64,000 nt of DNA, taken from contig JAEEXV010000075.1 of assembly GCA_016287975.1 (NCBI GenBank), positions 1 through 64,000 on the forward strand, written 5' to 3'. Of this stretch, positions 34,468 to 43,332 are shown piece after piece. Below the pieces are notes generated by a model that was given only the letters and a program-made list of their open reading frames with translations, was not told the DNA's origin and made no database searches. Within the stretch, counting starts at the first letter, position 1. Each line of letters starts with the position of its first letter. Origin of the DNA: Lentisphaeria bacterium (lineage in GTDB: Bacteria > Verrucomicrobiota > Lentisphaeria > Oligosphaerales > Oligosphaeraceae). The position numbers and the translations under genes were made by a program.

Positions 34468-35163
34468 TCATCGCATTTCCGCCAGGAACGCCTCGGCGAC
34501 CTCGGCCGCGTCGAGCGCCTTCCCGTAGATCTTGAGTTCATCCAGGGCGCCCTGGAGCGGATAGGTATAGCCGTTGTTGTAGCTGCCCACCGAAAGCAGC
34601 CCCTTGCCCTGCGTGAAGCGGATCGCCCCCTCGGCCTTCAGCACCGCGTCGAGGTAGATGCGGCACCGCTCGCCGTCGTAGACCACCGCGACCTGGCACC
34701 AGCGCCCGGACGGAACCACCACCGTCGAGGAGTTGGTCCCGACCGATACCACCTTCTTGCCGTCGCCAGTGCGCGCCCCCAGGGAGTTGTAGAAATAGGT
34801 CAGGCGGAAGCCAGGGCCGCGCCCGCCCCCCAGGAACAGCAGTTCCCGGAACTGACGGTAGTCGCGGGTGTCGTCCAGTTTCATCCACAGCGTCACGGTG
34901 AAGGGGGCCACGAAGGTCTGCGGCGGCACTGGAATCGTGACGCCGCAGACCGCATGGTGCGCCTTCTTGTCCGTCTGCGGGAAATAGAGCGCCTTGCCCG
35001 AAAGCCCCTCCGCCTGCGCCAGGCGCACCGCCTTGCCATTGCAGCTCCCGACGGCGTCGACGATCGCCGTCCCGTCAAAGCGGTAGTGGTGCAGCGGCTG
35101 CACCGCCATCACGCCCCCTGCCGCCGCCAGCCAAAGCACCATCCACCCCATCCGCCAACGCAT
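34468..35163 (-). CDS. Secreted LamG/concanavalin A-like domain protein
   Basis: The signal peptide (MRWRMGWMVLWLAAAGGVMA) is followed by a single LamG-type jelly roll filling the protein. Its elements are 'HHYRFDGTAIVDAVGSCNGKA', 'FTVTLWMKLDDT', 'WCQVAVVYDGERCRIYLDAV', 'LLSVGSYNNGY' and the family ending 'GALDELKIYGKALDAAEVAE'. LamG domains bind glycans or glycoproteins. With no catalytic part it is likely a secreted or surface lectin. GGAG precedes the start at 35163. It leads a two- or three-gene minus-strand unit with the CBM9/barrel protein and perhaps the MATE pump. Confidence 0.88.
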   Translation of the reverse strand: MRWRMGWMVLWLAAAGGVMAVQPLHHYRFDGTAIVDAVGSCNGKAVRLAQAEGLSGKALYFPQTDKKAHHAVCGVTIPVPPQTFVAPFTVTLWMKLDDTRDYRQFRELLFLGGGRGPGFRLTYFYNSLGARTGDGKKVVSVGTNSSTVVVPSGRWCQVAVVYDGERCRIYLDAVLKAEGAIRFTQGKGLLSVGSYNNGYTYPLQGALDELKIYGKALDAAEVAEAFLAEMR

Positions 35164-35353
35164 AGCAAACTCCTTCCCCCGCTCCTGTGCCACGACTCTT
35201 TTGCAAACTGCCCTTATTGTAGCACCGCCCCGCAGGATTGCCCGCCGCCCGCGCCATTTTCCGCCTTCCCGCCTTCCCGTCCGCCGACTATATTATGCCC
35301 GTCGCCGCAAACGGCAATCGTCCCTCCCCGTCCCCCGTCCCAGTTCCACCGCC

Positions 35354-36649
35354 ATGAGCAAGCCCTCCAAATTCCCGCTGATCTACCGCATCCTCGCCAG
35401 CTTCATCCTCGGCATCCTCCTCGGCCTCGCCGCCGAACGCTGGAGCAGCCCGACCGCGCTGGACACCATCCTCACCATCGTCATGCCCTTCGGCAATGTC
35501 CTCGTCGCGATGCTCAAGATGGTGGTCTACCCGATCATCTTCTTCTCGCTCGTGCTCGGCGCGGCCTCCCTCCCCATGAAGAAGTCCGGCAAGGTCGGCG
35601 CCGTCGTCATCCTCTGGTATTTCGCGACCTCCCTCTTCGCCACCCTCTTCGGCGTCGGCCTCGCCTACCTCATGAACCCCTCCATCCAGGCCGCCGACAG
35701 CCTCGCTGGCAACTACATGAAAGGCGCCCAGGCACTCTCAGGAAACGCAGGCGCCTCCACCGTCTCCGACTTCTTCGTCGGGCTCTTCCAGAACCCCTTC
35801 CAGGCCCTCGCCAGCGGACAGTTCCTCCCCATCATCATATTCGCCATCGCCTTCGGCCTCGCCGCCCGGTGCATCCTCGACCGCCCCCAGAGCCAGGACA
35901 CCGCCCTCGTCCAGAAGATGATCGAGGTCTTCGACGGCATCCAGAAGACCGCCTTCCAGCTCGTCGAATGGGTCATGCTCTACTTCCCCTTCGGCATCTT
36001 CGCCCTCACCTTCTCCAACTTCGCCTCCCACGGCACCCTCCTCTTCGGCCCCTATCTCCGCATCGTCCTCTGCGTCATGCTCGGCGTCGCCGCCATGATC
36101 CTCCTCATCTACCCGCTCGCGCTCCTCCTCTTCTGCCGCGAAAACCCCTACCGCATCCTCCTGCGCATCCGACAGGCACTCATCACCGCATTCGTCACCC
36201 GCTCCAGCGCCGCCACCCTCCCAGTCTCCTTCAACGCCATGCGGCAACTCGGCGTCGACAGGTCCCTCTCCAGTTTCTCCCTGCCCCTGGGCGCCACCGT
36301 CAACATGGACGGCGTCTGCGTGCACCTCCCCGTCTTCGTCATCCTCGCCGCCAACCTCTTCCACATGCACCTCACCGCGCTGCAGCTCGCCATCCTCGTC
36401 ACCTCCATCCTCTTCGCCTCCGTCGGCGCGGGCGGCGTCCCAGGCGGCTCCGTCTTCCTCCTCTTCATGGTCCTTGAAAACCTCGGCCTGAGCCCCGAGC
36501 AGGTCGCCACCATCGTCGCCCTCGCCCTCGGCATCAACCCCATCCTCGACATGTTCGAGACCTGCTGCAACGTCGCGGGCGACAACATCTGCACCTACAT
36601 CGTCGCCAGACGCAACGGCCTCTGCCACGACACCCCAACCGCGCCATAG
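35354..36649 (+). CDS. Dicarboxylate/amino acid:cation symporter (DAACS/GltP-like)
   Basis: A 431-residue transporter related to glutamate and C4-dicarboxylate carriers. Family motifs are visible: an N-terminal 'ILASFILGILLGLAAERW', the Ser-rich hairpin 'TRSSAATLPVSFNAM', 'LPLGATVNMDGVCVH' (the NMDG sodium site), and 'GAGGVPGGSVFLLFMVLENLG' in HP2. 'GINPILDMFETCCNVAGDN' carries the substrate-binding Asp. It imports acidic amino acids or dicarboxylates with sodium or protons. A longer upstream frame was rejected because the family starts at this Met. TATATT at 35289-35294 is a possible -10. The sialidase follows after ten bases. Confidence 0.93.
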   Translation: MSKPSKFPLIYRILASFILGILLGLAAERWSSPTALDTILTIVMPFGNVLVAMLKMVVYPIIFFSLVLGAASLPMKKSGKVGAVVILWYFATSLFATLFGVGLAYLMNPSIQAADSLAGNYMKGAQALSGNAGASTVSDFFVGLFQNPFQALASGQFLPIIIFAIAFGLAARCILDRPQSQDTALVQKMIEVFDGIQKTAFQLVEWVMLYFPFGIFALTFSNFASHGTLLFGPYLRIVLCVMLGVAAMILLIYPLALLLFCRENPYRILLRIRQALITAFVTRSSAATLPVSFNAMRQLGVDRSLSSFSLPLGATVNMDGVCVHLPVFVILAANLFHMHLTALQLAILVTSILFASVGAGGVPGGSVFLLFMVLENLGLSPEQVATIVALALGINPILDMFETCCNVAGDNICTYIVARRNGLCHDTPTAP

Positions 36650-36659
36650 CCCCACGCCC

Positions 36660-37763
36660 ATGAGCCACTCCCCCGCCCTCCTCCACGAGACCATCCTCGC
36701 CCCCGCCGCCCATTGGTGCGCACCCGCCGTCGAATGCGGCATCTTCCCAGGACTCTGCGCCAGGCCCGACGGCACCCTCGCCCTCCTCGCCGTCTGCGGC
36801 TCCGACTTCGAATCCGCCGACCAGCGCGTCGTCGCATACCAGGGCTCCCCCGACGGCACCCAGTGGACGCCCTGTGGCGACTGGGGCGAAATCCGCTCCC
36901 GCGGACACCTCTTCAACGCCGCCGCCAAGCCGACCCTGCTCCCAGACGGCACCATCCTCGCCCTCGGATACGGCTACGAACGCGACCAGCCCGACCTCTC
37001 CATCTCCGAATACACTGAAAAACACGGGCGATTCCCCACCGTGCGCAACTTCGTCGCCTACAGCCACGACGGCGGACAAACCTACACCCCGCCCGAATTC
37101 CTCGACCTCCCCCACGGCGGCATCGAATTCTCGGGACCCGCCGTCGCCGCACCCGACGGACGCCTCCTCGCCTTCGGCCCGCCCTTCAGCGTCGCCGCCG
37201 ACGGCCAGCAGGGCATCTGCTATGAAAGCGCCGACCAGGGCCGCACCTGGCGCGAAAAGAGCGTCTTCCACCACGGCGGCAGCATCACCGCCTGGGAGAC
37301 CCGCGCCGCGTTCCTCCCCGACGGGCGCCTCGCCGTCGTCTTCTGGGCCTTCGACCTCCACGCCCAGAAGCACCTCACCAACCGTCTCGCGCTCTCCGAC
37401 GACGGCGGCGAATCCTGGACCATCCTCGACACCGCCCTCCCTGGCCAGGCCGCCAACCTCCTCCCCAACCCCGACGGCTCCCTCGGAATCCTCTACGCCA
37501 AGCGCGAAGGCGACGCCCCGGGCGTCTACCTGGCCACCTGCGACCTCCGCGGAAACACCCTCGCCCTCCGCGACACCGTCCAACTCTACGATGTCCAGGA
37601 CGGCGCCAACGCACTGGGGCGCATCACCACCCAGTTCTACAACCTCAAGTTCGGACAGCCCTCCCTCACCCGCCTCGCCGACGGCGCCTCAATCCTCCTC
37701 TTCTGGCGCAAGTCCCCCGACGGACGATACGAAATCGTCCTGCGGAAATTCGCCCGGCCATAG
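36660..37763 (+). CDS. Sialidase-like beta-propeller protein
   Basis: A 367-residue six-bladed propeller of the exo-sialidase superfamily. Asp-box motifs YSHDGGQTYTPP, YESADQGRTWREK and LSDDGGESWT are regularly spaced. 'CARPDGTLALLAV', 'AKPTLLPDGTILALG' and 'AAPDGRLLAFG' are strand starts between blades. It lacks a signal peptide. It lies ten bases behind the dicarboxylate symporter and has no ribosome site, so it may rely on read-through translation. The true substrate is unknown. It is the second of three such propellers in this window, and they share little sequence outside the Asp boxes. Confidence 0.8.
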   Translation: MSHSPALLHETILAPAAHWCAPAVECGIFPGLCARPDGTLALLAVCGSDFESADQRVVAYQGSPDGTQWTPCGDWGEIRSRGHLFNAAAKPTLLPDGTILALGYGYERDQPDLSISEYTEKHGRFPTVRNFVAYSHDGGQTYTPPEFLDLPHGGIEFSGPAVAAPDGRLLAFGPPFSVAADGQQGICYESADQGRTWREKSVFHHGGSITAWETRAAFLPDGRLAVVFWAFDLHAQKHLTNRLALSDDGGESWTILDTALPGQAANLLPNPDGSLGILYAKREGDAPGVYLATCDLRGNTLALRDTVQLYDVQDGANALGRITTQFYNLKFGQPSLTRLADGASILLFWRKSPDGRYEIVLRKFARP

Positions 37764-37828
37764 CCGCGCGGACAACGGCCGCACCGCAAAAAAACACCCT
37801 CGTTCCGCATGGAACTCGCCGCCACGCC

Positions 37829-37856
37829 TTGCGGTCCGCGAAAACAAGGCTATATT
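37829..37856 (+). promoter_or_regulatory. Candidate promoter of the rpsP operon
   Basis: TTGCGG at 37829-37834, a 16-base spacer and TATATT at 37851-37856 resemble a sigma-70 promoter. Transcription would start near 37863, some 65 bases before rpsP. GC-rich DNA falls to a local AT-rich patch here. Confidence 0.6.
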
Positions 37857-37927
37857 AACGAACTCGCACCTTTACCCACTTTTTGTCTGTTGCCGTATCA
37901 TCCGATAGCACCATTAGGAACCCCGTA

Positions 37928-38293
37928 ATGTCAGTCAAAATCAGACTTCGTAGAACTGGCGCCCTGAGCGCCGCCTGCTGGCGTGTCGTCGTGGCCGATG
38001 CCCGCTCCCCGCGTGACGGCCGTTTCATCGAAAACCTCGGACTCTACGACCCCCGCCACGACACCGAGAAGATCAACCTCGAACGCGCCAAATACTGGCT
38101 CTCCGTCGGCGCCCAGGCCAGCCCCACCGTCCAGGCCATCATCAAGCGCCAGGAGGAAGGCAAGCCCTTCCCGAAGCGCCGCGAACCCGTCAAGAAGGCC
38201 GCCCCCGCCCCCAGAGCCGTCAAACCCGCTCCCGCCGAGGCCGCCGAGGCCGCCGAGGCAACTGAAGCCCCCAAGGCAGAAGACGCCCAGTAA
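37928..38293 (+). CDS. rpsP: 30S ribosomal protein S16
   Basis: Small-subunit protein needed for assembly of the 16S rRNA 5' domain. 'MSVKIRLRRTG' and 'WRVVVADARSPRDGRFIENLG' followed by YDP are the family core (residues 1-45), and 'INLERAKYWLSVGAQ' closes it. The tail from about residue 80 is an Ala/Pro/Glu/Lys-rich extension (VKKAAPAPRAVKPAP), longer than the usual 80-90-residue protein, as seen in other PVC and Bacteroidetes members. The start at 37928 has AGGA about eight bases upstream; an in-frame codon 45 bases earlier lacks support. It is the first gene of the rpsP-khpA-trmD-rplS cluster. Confidence 0.97.
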   Translation: MSVKIRLRRTGALSAACWRVVVADARSPRDGRFIENLGLYDPRHDTEKINLERAKYWLSVGAQASPTVQAIIKRQEEGKPFPKRREPVKKAAPAPRAVKPAPAEAAEAAEATEAPKAEDAQ

Positions 38294-38323
38294 TCGTCCC
38301 GCATCACGTTCCCTTGTCTCAAT

Positions 38324-38704
38324 ATGGGTATCTCCTTCCTTAAACGCCTCTTCGGCGGCGGCGCCGAAAGCACCAGCCAACTCCCTGAAATGACCGACGC
38401 CCCCGCCGCCGAGGCGCAGGACGCCGCTCCCGCCGAGGAGCCCGCCCCCACCGAAGAGGATCTCGCGGCCTTCGAGAACTTCATCCGCTACGTCGTCTGC
38501 GCTCTCGTCGACCAGCCCGAGCAGGTCTCCCTCACCAAAGTCCAGAAAGCCGACCTCACCGTCCTGCAAATCCATTGCTTCAAGAAGGACGTCGGCAAGA
38601 TCATCGGCAAAAGCGGCAAGACCATCAGCGCGCTGCGCACCCTCGTCAAAGGCGCCGCGGCCCGCAGCGGCCTGCGCGTGACCGTCGATGTGATGGACGA
38701 CTGA
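38324..38704 (+). CDS. khpA: KH-domain RNA-binding protein KhpA-like
   Basis: The last 75 residues form one KH domain with the loop IIGKSGKTISALRTL (the GxxG motif), preceded by 'FIRYVVCALVDQPEQVSL', the standard KhpA/YlqC opening. The first 50 residues are an added acidic, Ala/Pro/Glu-rich leader (AAEAQDAAPAEEPAPTEE) after a short basic start MGISFLKRLFGG, which most KhpA proteins lack. KhpA binds many RNAs and, in Gram-positive bacteria, works with KhpB in cell elongation. Its place between S16 and TrmD is conserved. No ribosome site was seen. Confidence 0.93.
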   Translation: MGISFLKRLFGGGAESTSQLPEMTDAPAAEAQDAAPAEEPAPTEEDLAAFENFIRYVVCALVDQPEQVSLTKVQKADLTVLQIHCFKKDVGKIIGKSGKTISALRTLVKGAAARSGLRVTVDVMDD

Positions 38705-38730
38705 ACCACCCGCCCCCACCGCCCCCCACC

Positions 38731-39399
38731 ATGCAGATTGACATCGTCAGCCTGTTCCCCTCCATCTGCCAGGGCGCCCTCGGCGAATCCGTCATCGGGC
38801 GCGCCTGGAAGGAAGGCATCGTCGACATCCGGCTCGTCGACCTGCGCGACTACACCCATGACGCGCGCAAGACCGTCGACGACACCCCGTATGGCGGCGG
38901 CGTCGGCATGGTGCTCCGCCCCGAGCCGCTCTTCGAGTGCCTCACCGACCTGCGCACCCCGGATTCCCACGTCATCCTCATGACCCCGCAGGGACAGCGC
39001 TTCTGCCAGGGCACCGCGCGGCGCCTCGTACAGTGCCCGCACCTCATCCTGGTCTGCGGACACTACGAGGGCATCGACGAACGCGCGCGGCAGTGCCTGA
39101 TGGACGAGGAACTCTCCATCGGCGACTACGTCCTCACCAACGGCGCCCTCGCCGCCTGCGTCGTCACCGACGCCATCGTGCGGCTGCTTCCAGGCGCCCT
39201 CGGCAACGACACCTCTTCGGACGAGGAGTCCTTCGGCAACGAGCCCCTGCTCGAATACCCGCAGTTCACCCGCCCCGCCGCCTACAAGGGCATGAAAGTC
39301 CCGGAAGTCCTGCTCTCGGGAAACCATCAGGAAATCGCCGCCTGGCGCCTTGAACAGCGCGTCCTGCGCACTGTCGGCCGCCGCCCCGACCTGCTCTGA
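38731..39399 (+). CDS. trmD: tRNA (guanine-N1)-methyltransferase TrmD
   Basis: Makes m1G37 in tRNA from S-adenosylmethionine, which keeps the reading frame. At 222 residues it is slightly short. The trefoil-knot SAM site is visible in 'LILVCGHYEGIDERARQC' and 'DEELSIGDYVLTNGALAA'. 'DDTPYGGGVGMVLRPEPL' carries the G37 pocket. 'LLEYPQFTRPAAYKGMKVPE' and LLSGNHQEIAAWRLEQ form the C-terminal part. The start was chosen at MQIDIVSLFPSICQG, as in the family; the longer frame upstream overlaps khpA. The usual rimM between khpA and trmD is missing. No ribosome site was seen. Confidence 0.97.
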   Translation: MQIDIVSLFPSICQGALGESVIGRAWKEGIVDIRLVDLRDYTHDARKTVDDTPYGGGVGMVLRPEPLFECLTDLRTPDSHVILMTPQGQRFCQGTARRLVQCPHLILVCGHYEGIDERARQCLMDEELSIGDYVLTNGALAACVVTDAIVRLLPGALGNDTSSDEESFGNEPLLEYPQFTRPAAYKGMKVPEVLLSGNHQEIAAWRLEQRVLRTVGRRPDLL

Positions 39400-39458
39400 G
39401 CCAAAGATTTTTTGTCATAACCAATCCGAATCCAATTGTTAGGAGGTTCAACCGCCTT

Positions 39459-39809
39459 ATGAACACCATCGAGAAAATTCGCCAGGAGAATCTCAAGACC
39501 GACCTGCCGACCATGAAGATCGGCGACACTGTCCAGATCGGCTTCAGGATTGTCGAAGGCGGCAAGGAGCGCATCCAGAACTTCACGGGCACCATCATCG
39601 CCATGCACGGCACTGGCATCTCCAAGACCATCACCCTGCGCCGCGTCGTCAGCGGCTCTGGCGTCGAGCGCATTGTCCCCGTGAACTCCCCGCGCGTCGC
39701 CTCCTTCAAGGTCCTCAAGTCCGCCATCGTCCGCCGCGCGAAGTTGTACTATCTGCGCCATCAGGTCGGCAAGGCCGCCAAGCTGCAGACCGTCAACGTC
39801 AACGGCTGA
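39459..39809 (+). CDS. rplS: 50S ribosomal protein L19
   Basis: Large-subunit protein at the 30S-50S interface. Its 116 residues are normal. 'IRQENLKTDLPTMKIGDTVQ' lies at the N-terminus, then 'RIQNFTGTIIAMHGTGISKT' and 'ITLRRVVSGSGVERIVPVNS', with 'VRRAKLYYLRHQVGKAAKL' at the end. AGGAGG is 12 bases before the ATG, longer than usual. Transcription from rpsP ends after this gene at the terminator at 39859-39894. Confidence 0.97.
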   Translation: MNTIEKIRQENLKTDLPTMKIGDTVQIGFRIVEGGKERIQNFTGTIIAMHGTGISKTITLRRVVSGSGVERIVPVNSPRVASFKVLKSAIVRRAKLYYLRHQVGKAAKLQTVNVNG

Positions 39810-39858
39810 CATCCCCGCATCCCGTCTTCTCCTACCCGCGCGTCTGCGGGCGCACTGC

Positions 39859-39894
39859 AAAGGCACGAACCCCGTCAGGCTTTCGTGCCTTTTT
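39859..39894 (+). terminator. Rho-independent terminator after rplS
   Basis: A perfect 11-bp stem (AAAGGCACGAA with TTCGTGCCTTT, 39859-39869 and 39882-39892) with a 12-base loop runs straight into TTTTT (39890-39894). It lies 50 bases after rplS and only 13 bases before the start of rnhB. Confidence 0.93.
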
Positions 39895-39907
39895 GGCTTT
39901 TTCCGCC

Positions 39908-40549
39908 ATGCCACCCAAGGGCATCCAGCATCCGTTTGCATTCGAGAACGCCCTCCGCGAGGAGGCGGGGCGCAATCTCGCCATCGCAGGCATCGACGAG
40001 GCGGGGCGCGGCCCCCTGGCGGGCCCCGTCGTCATCGCGGCGGTGATCCTGCCCGCCCCGCCCGAGGTCTTCGACCTGCCCGTCAACGACTCCAAGAAAC
40101 TGACGGCGCGCCAGCGCGAGGAACTCGCCGCCGCCCTCAAGGCGGATCCGCGCGTCTCCTACGCCGTCATCCGCAAAAGCCCCGCCGAGATCGATCGGCT
40201 GAACATCCTCCGCGCCACCCAGGAAGGCATGCGCGAGGCCGCCCTGGCGCTCCCGACCCCGCCAGACTACGCCCTCGTCGACGGCCTCGCCTTCGCGCCA
40301 TTCCCCGTCCCCGTGCGGTTCCTCACCCACGGCGACGCCCTCTCCGCCTCCATCGCCGCCGCCAGCATCCTCGCCAAGACCGAGCGCGACGCCATCATGG
40401 TCGAACTGGACCGCCTCTACCCGGAATACGGCTTCGCGGACCACAAGGGCTACGGCACCCCGGCGCATCTCGCCGCCCTCCAGAAACACGGCCCGTGCCC
40501 CGAACACCGCCGTTCCTTCGGCCCCGTCGCCCAGCCGCTGCTCTTTTGA
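39908..40549 (+). CDS. rnhB: Ribonuclease HII
   Basis: Removes RNA from RNA/DNA hybrids and excises misplaced ribonucleotides. The active-site signature IDEAGRGPLAGPVV (acidic residues 34-35 of the 213-residue protein) is followed by 'VNDSKKL', 'YALVDGLA' with the third acidic residue, and 'SIAAASILAKTERD'. The C-terminus 'HKGYGTPAHLAAL' and 'HRRSF' is standard. The ATG at 39908 lies directly behind the rplS terminator with no ribosome site. An in-frame TTG at 39893 lies inside the U-run. Translation therefore depends on read-through past the terminator or on a leaderless-like start. Confidence 0.96.
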   Translation: MPPKGIQHPFAFENALREEAGRNLAIAGIDEAGRGPLAGPVVIAAVILPAPPEVFDLPVNDSKKLTARQREELAAALKADPRVSYAVIRKSPAEIDRLNILRATQEGMREAALALPTPPDYALVDGLAFAPFPVPVRFLTHGDALSASIAAASILAKTERDAIMVELDRLYPEYGFADHKGYGTPAHLAALQKHGPCPEHRRSFGPVAQPLLF

Positions 40550-40667
40550 CACCTCGCCGCCCCGCGGATACTGCCAGCACAGGACTCGCCGCCCGATTCC
40601 GCGCCAGGCCCGCCAGCGCGCGATCCGTCCCGCGCTTGGGCGCGATTTTCGGAATCCCCATCGAGAC

Positions 40668-42212
40668 ATGAGTTCCCATTCTACGCCAACTGATTTGGAA
40701 TCCCTGCGGAAACTGCTGGATCCAGTCCCGTGCCGCCTGGTCCGGCAACTCCACCAGGCAGGGCATGAGGCATATATTGTCGGCGGAGCCATCCGCGACC
40801 TCCTCCTCGGCCACGCCCCCAAGGACTACGACATCTCCACCAGCGCACGCCCCGAGGAGGTGCGCCGCGTCTTCGGACGGCACCGCTGCCACGTCATCGG
40901 GCGGCGCTTCCGCCTCGCCCACGTCTACGCAGGCGGGGACATCTACGAGGTCTCCACCTTCCGCCGACGCCCCGACGCCCAGGAACGCAAAGGCCGCAAG
41001 CCCGAAGACGGCCCCATCATCTGGAACGACAACTGCTTCGGAACCCTTGAGGAAGACGCCCAGCGGCGCGACTTCACCGTCAACGCCCTCTACTTCGATG
41101 TCGTCGGCAACCAGGGCATCCTCGACTTCTCCAACGGCCTCAAGGACATCCGCGACGGCGTCGTCCGCTGCATCGGCGCCCCCGACGAGCGAATCGAGGA
41201 GGATCCCGTGCGCATGCTGCGCGCCCTCAAACTGGTCGCGCAGTGCGGCTTCACCCTCGAACCGCATCTGGAACAGGCCATCCGCCGCCAGGCGCACACC
41301 ATTCGGCTGGCCTCGCCCGCGCGCCTCTTCGAGGAACTCCTCAAACTCCTCAACCACCCCGCCGCCAGCGAAACCCTCGAAACCATGCACGCGTTCGGCT
41401 TCCTCCGCCACTTCTGGCCCACCCTCGACGAGGCCTGGGAGGAAGTGCCAGGGCAGATGGCGAAGAAACTCCTGCGCCTGCGGGGCGCCGCCATCCGCCA
41501 GGGCGGATACTCCGATTCCCGCCGCCTCGCCCTCTCCACGACCGCCCTCCCCTTCCTGATGTTCGCCCTCAACCCCGCCCATCCCGCCGAGTTCTGGACC
41601 CGAAGCCCCCACACCGCCGACATCATGCACCGCGCCCTCCTGCTCCTCTTCGACGGCTTCAAGGTGCCGCGGCTCTTCCTCGAACGCATCCCGCAAGTCG
41701 TCGGACTCGTCCCGCCGCTCCTCGCCACCCCGCCCGACAAGCGCGCCCTCAATCACCCTGAGTACAGCTATGGACGCGCCCTCGCCGCGCTGCTCGTCCA
41801 GCTCTTCGGATGGGACTCCGCCAAACTCGACGCCCTGCCGAAGTTCGCCATCCCCGACGACGACAACGACCTGCCCCCACCCGCGGAATGGGACGCCGTC
41901 GTCGTGCCGCCACGCCAGGGCCGCCAGCGCCCATCCGTGCGTCAAGAAGAGATCCCAGGCCTCGTCCCGCTTCGCCCCGCCTCCGACACACCGCCGCCGC
42001 CGACATCCGCCAGCCCCTGTGCCTTCTTTGAAGAGCACCCCGCCGCCGCTGCACCCTCCGTCATCACCGATTCCATCACTTTCACCCCGGATTCCGCCGA
42101 CGACGACAAGACGCAGTCCCCCGCCGACGCGCACGCCGCCGAGAAACGCCATCGCCGCCGCCGCCGCACCTCCACTCGCAGGGCCGAGGCCTCCAACGGA
42201 GCAGAATCGTGA
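40668..42212 (+). CDS. pcnB: Poly(A) polymerase I / tRNA nucleotidyltransferase family
   Basis: Class II nucleotidyltransferase that adds poly(A) tails to RNA for decay. The head domain shows YIVGGAIRDLLLG and DYDISTSARPEEV, with the two metal-binding Asp residues near 56-58, then 'RRDFTVNALYFD' and 'RIEEDPVRMLRALKL', the neck motif. 'EVSTFRRR' is also kept. The Arg-rich end (EKRHRRRRRTSTRRAE) and the acidic/Pro-rich stretch before it resemble the RNA-binding tail of bacterial PcnB rather than CCA enzymes, which are shorter. The stop overlaps the next gene's GTG start (GTGA). A CCA-adding role cannot be ruled out. Confidence 0.9.
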   Translation: MSSHSTPTDLESLRKLLDPVPCRLVRQLHQAGHEAYIVGGAIRDLLLGHAPKDYDISTSARPEEVRRVFGRHRCHVIGRRFRLAHVYAGGDIYEVSTFRRRPDAQERKGRKPEDGPIIWNDNCFGTLEEDAQRRDFTVNALYFDVVGNQGILDFSNGLKDIRDGVVRCIGAPDERIEEDPVRMLRALKLVAQCGFTLEPHLEQAIRRQAHTIRLASPARLFEELLKLLNHPAASETLETMHAFGFLRHFWPTLDEAWEEVPGQMAKKLLRLRGAAIRQGGYSDSRRLALSTTALPFLMFALNPAHPAEFWTRSPHTADIMHRALLLLFDGFKVPRLFLERIPQVVGLVPPLLATPPDKRALNHPEYSYGRALAALLVQLFGWDSAKLDALPKFAIPDDDNDLPPPAEWDAVVVPPRQGRQRPSVRQEEIPGLVPLRPASDTPPPPTSASPCAFFEEHPAAAAPSVITDSITFTPDSADDDKTQSPADAHAAEKRHRRRRRTSTRRAEASNGAES

Positions 42213-43318
42213 GCAACCCCGTGTTATCCATCATCCAGCGCTTCTTCCAGCGGAAGTGGACCTCCTTCCTCATCGCCATCGTTCTATTCCTCCATCTCCT
42301 CATCGCCTTCCTGCTGTTCCGCTGCCCCGAAGACCATCCCTACCCGCCAGAGGGGACGAAAACGCAGGCCAGCTCCGAAGACGGCCAGGAGAATGACACC
42401 CCCGAAAAGAAGCCCGATCCAAAAACCGACGCCGCCCCCCCCGCCCGCCAGACCAGGCGCTATACCGCCACGCACTACCATCGCGCCGACCCCAAGAAAT
42501 TCACGGGCCGCCTCCCCAAGGGGCTGGACATCATCCGCAGCGGCGTCGTCATCGACATGGACAGCCATGCCATCCTGTGGGCGAAGGACGAGAACAAGCC
42601 ATATCCCATGGCCTCCATCACCAAGTTGATGACCGCCATCCTCCTCCTCGACCGCATCGAGCAGGATCCGCAGCTCACCCTCGAAACCACCGTCAAGGTC
42701 ACCAACGAGGACTTCAAGAAGATCAAGGGCAAAGGCGGCGTCTATCTCAGCGCCAACGAAACCTTCACCCTCCAGGAATACCTCAAGTGCATGCTCATCA
42801 AAAGCGCCAATGACTGCGCCTATGTCGTCGGCAGGTTCCTGGGGCAAGGAGATCCCGCCAACTTCGTCCAGGCCATGAACCGTCACGCCGCCGAACTCGG
42901 CCTCGACACCCTACGGTTCCTCAATCCGCACGGACTCCCCGTCGACCGCGCCGACGGAAAACGCGAGGAGAACCAGGGCTCCGCCCTCCAGATCGCATAC
43001 CTCGCCGAATGCGCCATGCAGAATCCCGAAATCATGAAGTGGGCGGGCACCCCGAAGGACTGCATCCGCGAAACGGGGAAGCGCTTCGACCTGCACTCCA
43101 CCAACCACCTCCTCCGCGACCGCGTCCCAGGCATCACTGGCCTCAAGACCGGCTTCACCAACACCGCGGGTCACTGCATCGTCGTCACCTGCACCCGAAA
43201 CCAGCGCACCATCCTCGTCCTCGTCATGGGCGTCCAGCGCAGCGACCGCGGCAAGGCCCGCGACAAAGCCGCCCGCGACCTCCTCGAATGGGCCTTCAAG
43301 CAGCCCGCAGGCCTCTAA
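42209..43318 (+). CDS. D-alanyl-D-alanine carboxypeptidase (S11, PBP5-like)
   Basis: Trims the last D-Ala from peptidoglycan stem peptides. The penicillin-binding motifs are S136-I-T-K139, S199-A-N201 and K313-T-G315 (GLKTGFTNTAGHC). The N-terminus is one membrane anchor (residues 18-38, SFLIAIVLFLHLLIAFLLF), then a charged Pro/Lys/Glu linker to about 95, so the enzyme faces the periplasm on a stalk. The usual C-terminal amphipathic helix is absent. The GTG start overlaps the pcnB stop by four bases. Confidence 0.95.
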   Translation: MSNPVLSIIQRFFQRKWTSFLIAIVLFLHLLIAFLLFRCPEDHPYPPEGTKTQASSEDGQENDTPEKKPDPKTDAAPPARQTRRYTATHYHRADPKKFTGRLPKGLDIIRSGVVIDMDSHAILWAKDENKPYPMASITKLMTAILLLDRIEQDPQLTLETTVKVTNEDFKKIKGKGGVYLSANETFTLQEYLKCMLIKSANDCAYVVGRFLGQGDPANFVQAMNRHAAELGLDTLRFLNPHGLPVDRADGKREENQGSALQIAYLAECAMQNPEIMKWAGTPKDCIRETGKRFDLHSTNHLLRDRVPGITGLKTGFTNTAGHCIVVTCTRNQRTILVLVMGVQRSDRGKARDKAARDLLEWAFKQPAGL

Positions 43319-43332
43319 CCCCGTCCCAGCGC

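Noticed and set aside
38575..38730. Longer TrmD starting inside khpA
   Set aside because: The family begins at MQIDIVSLFP-like sequence. The extension overlaps the KH domain gene and is low complexity.
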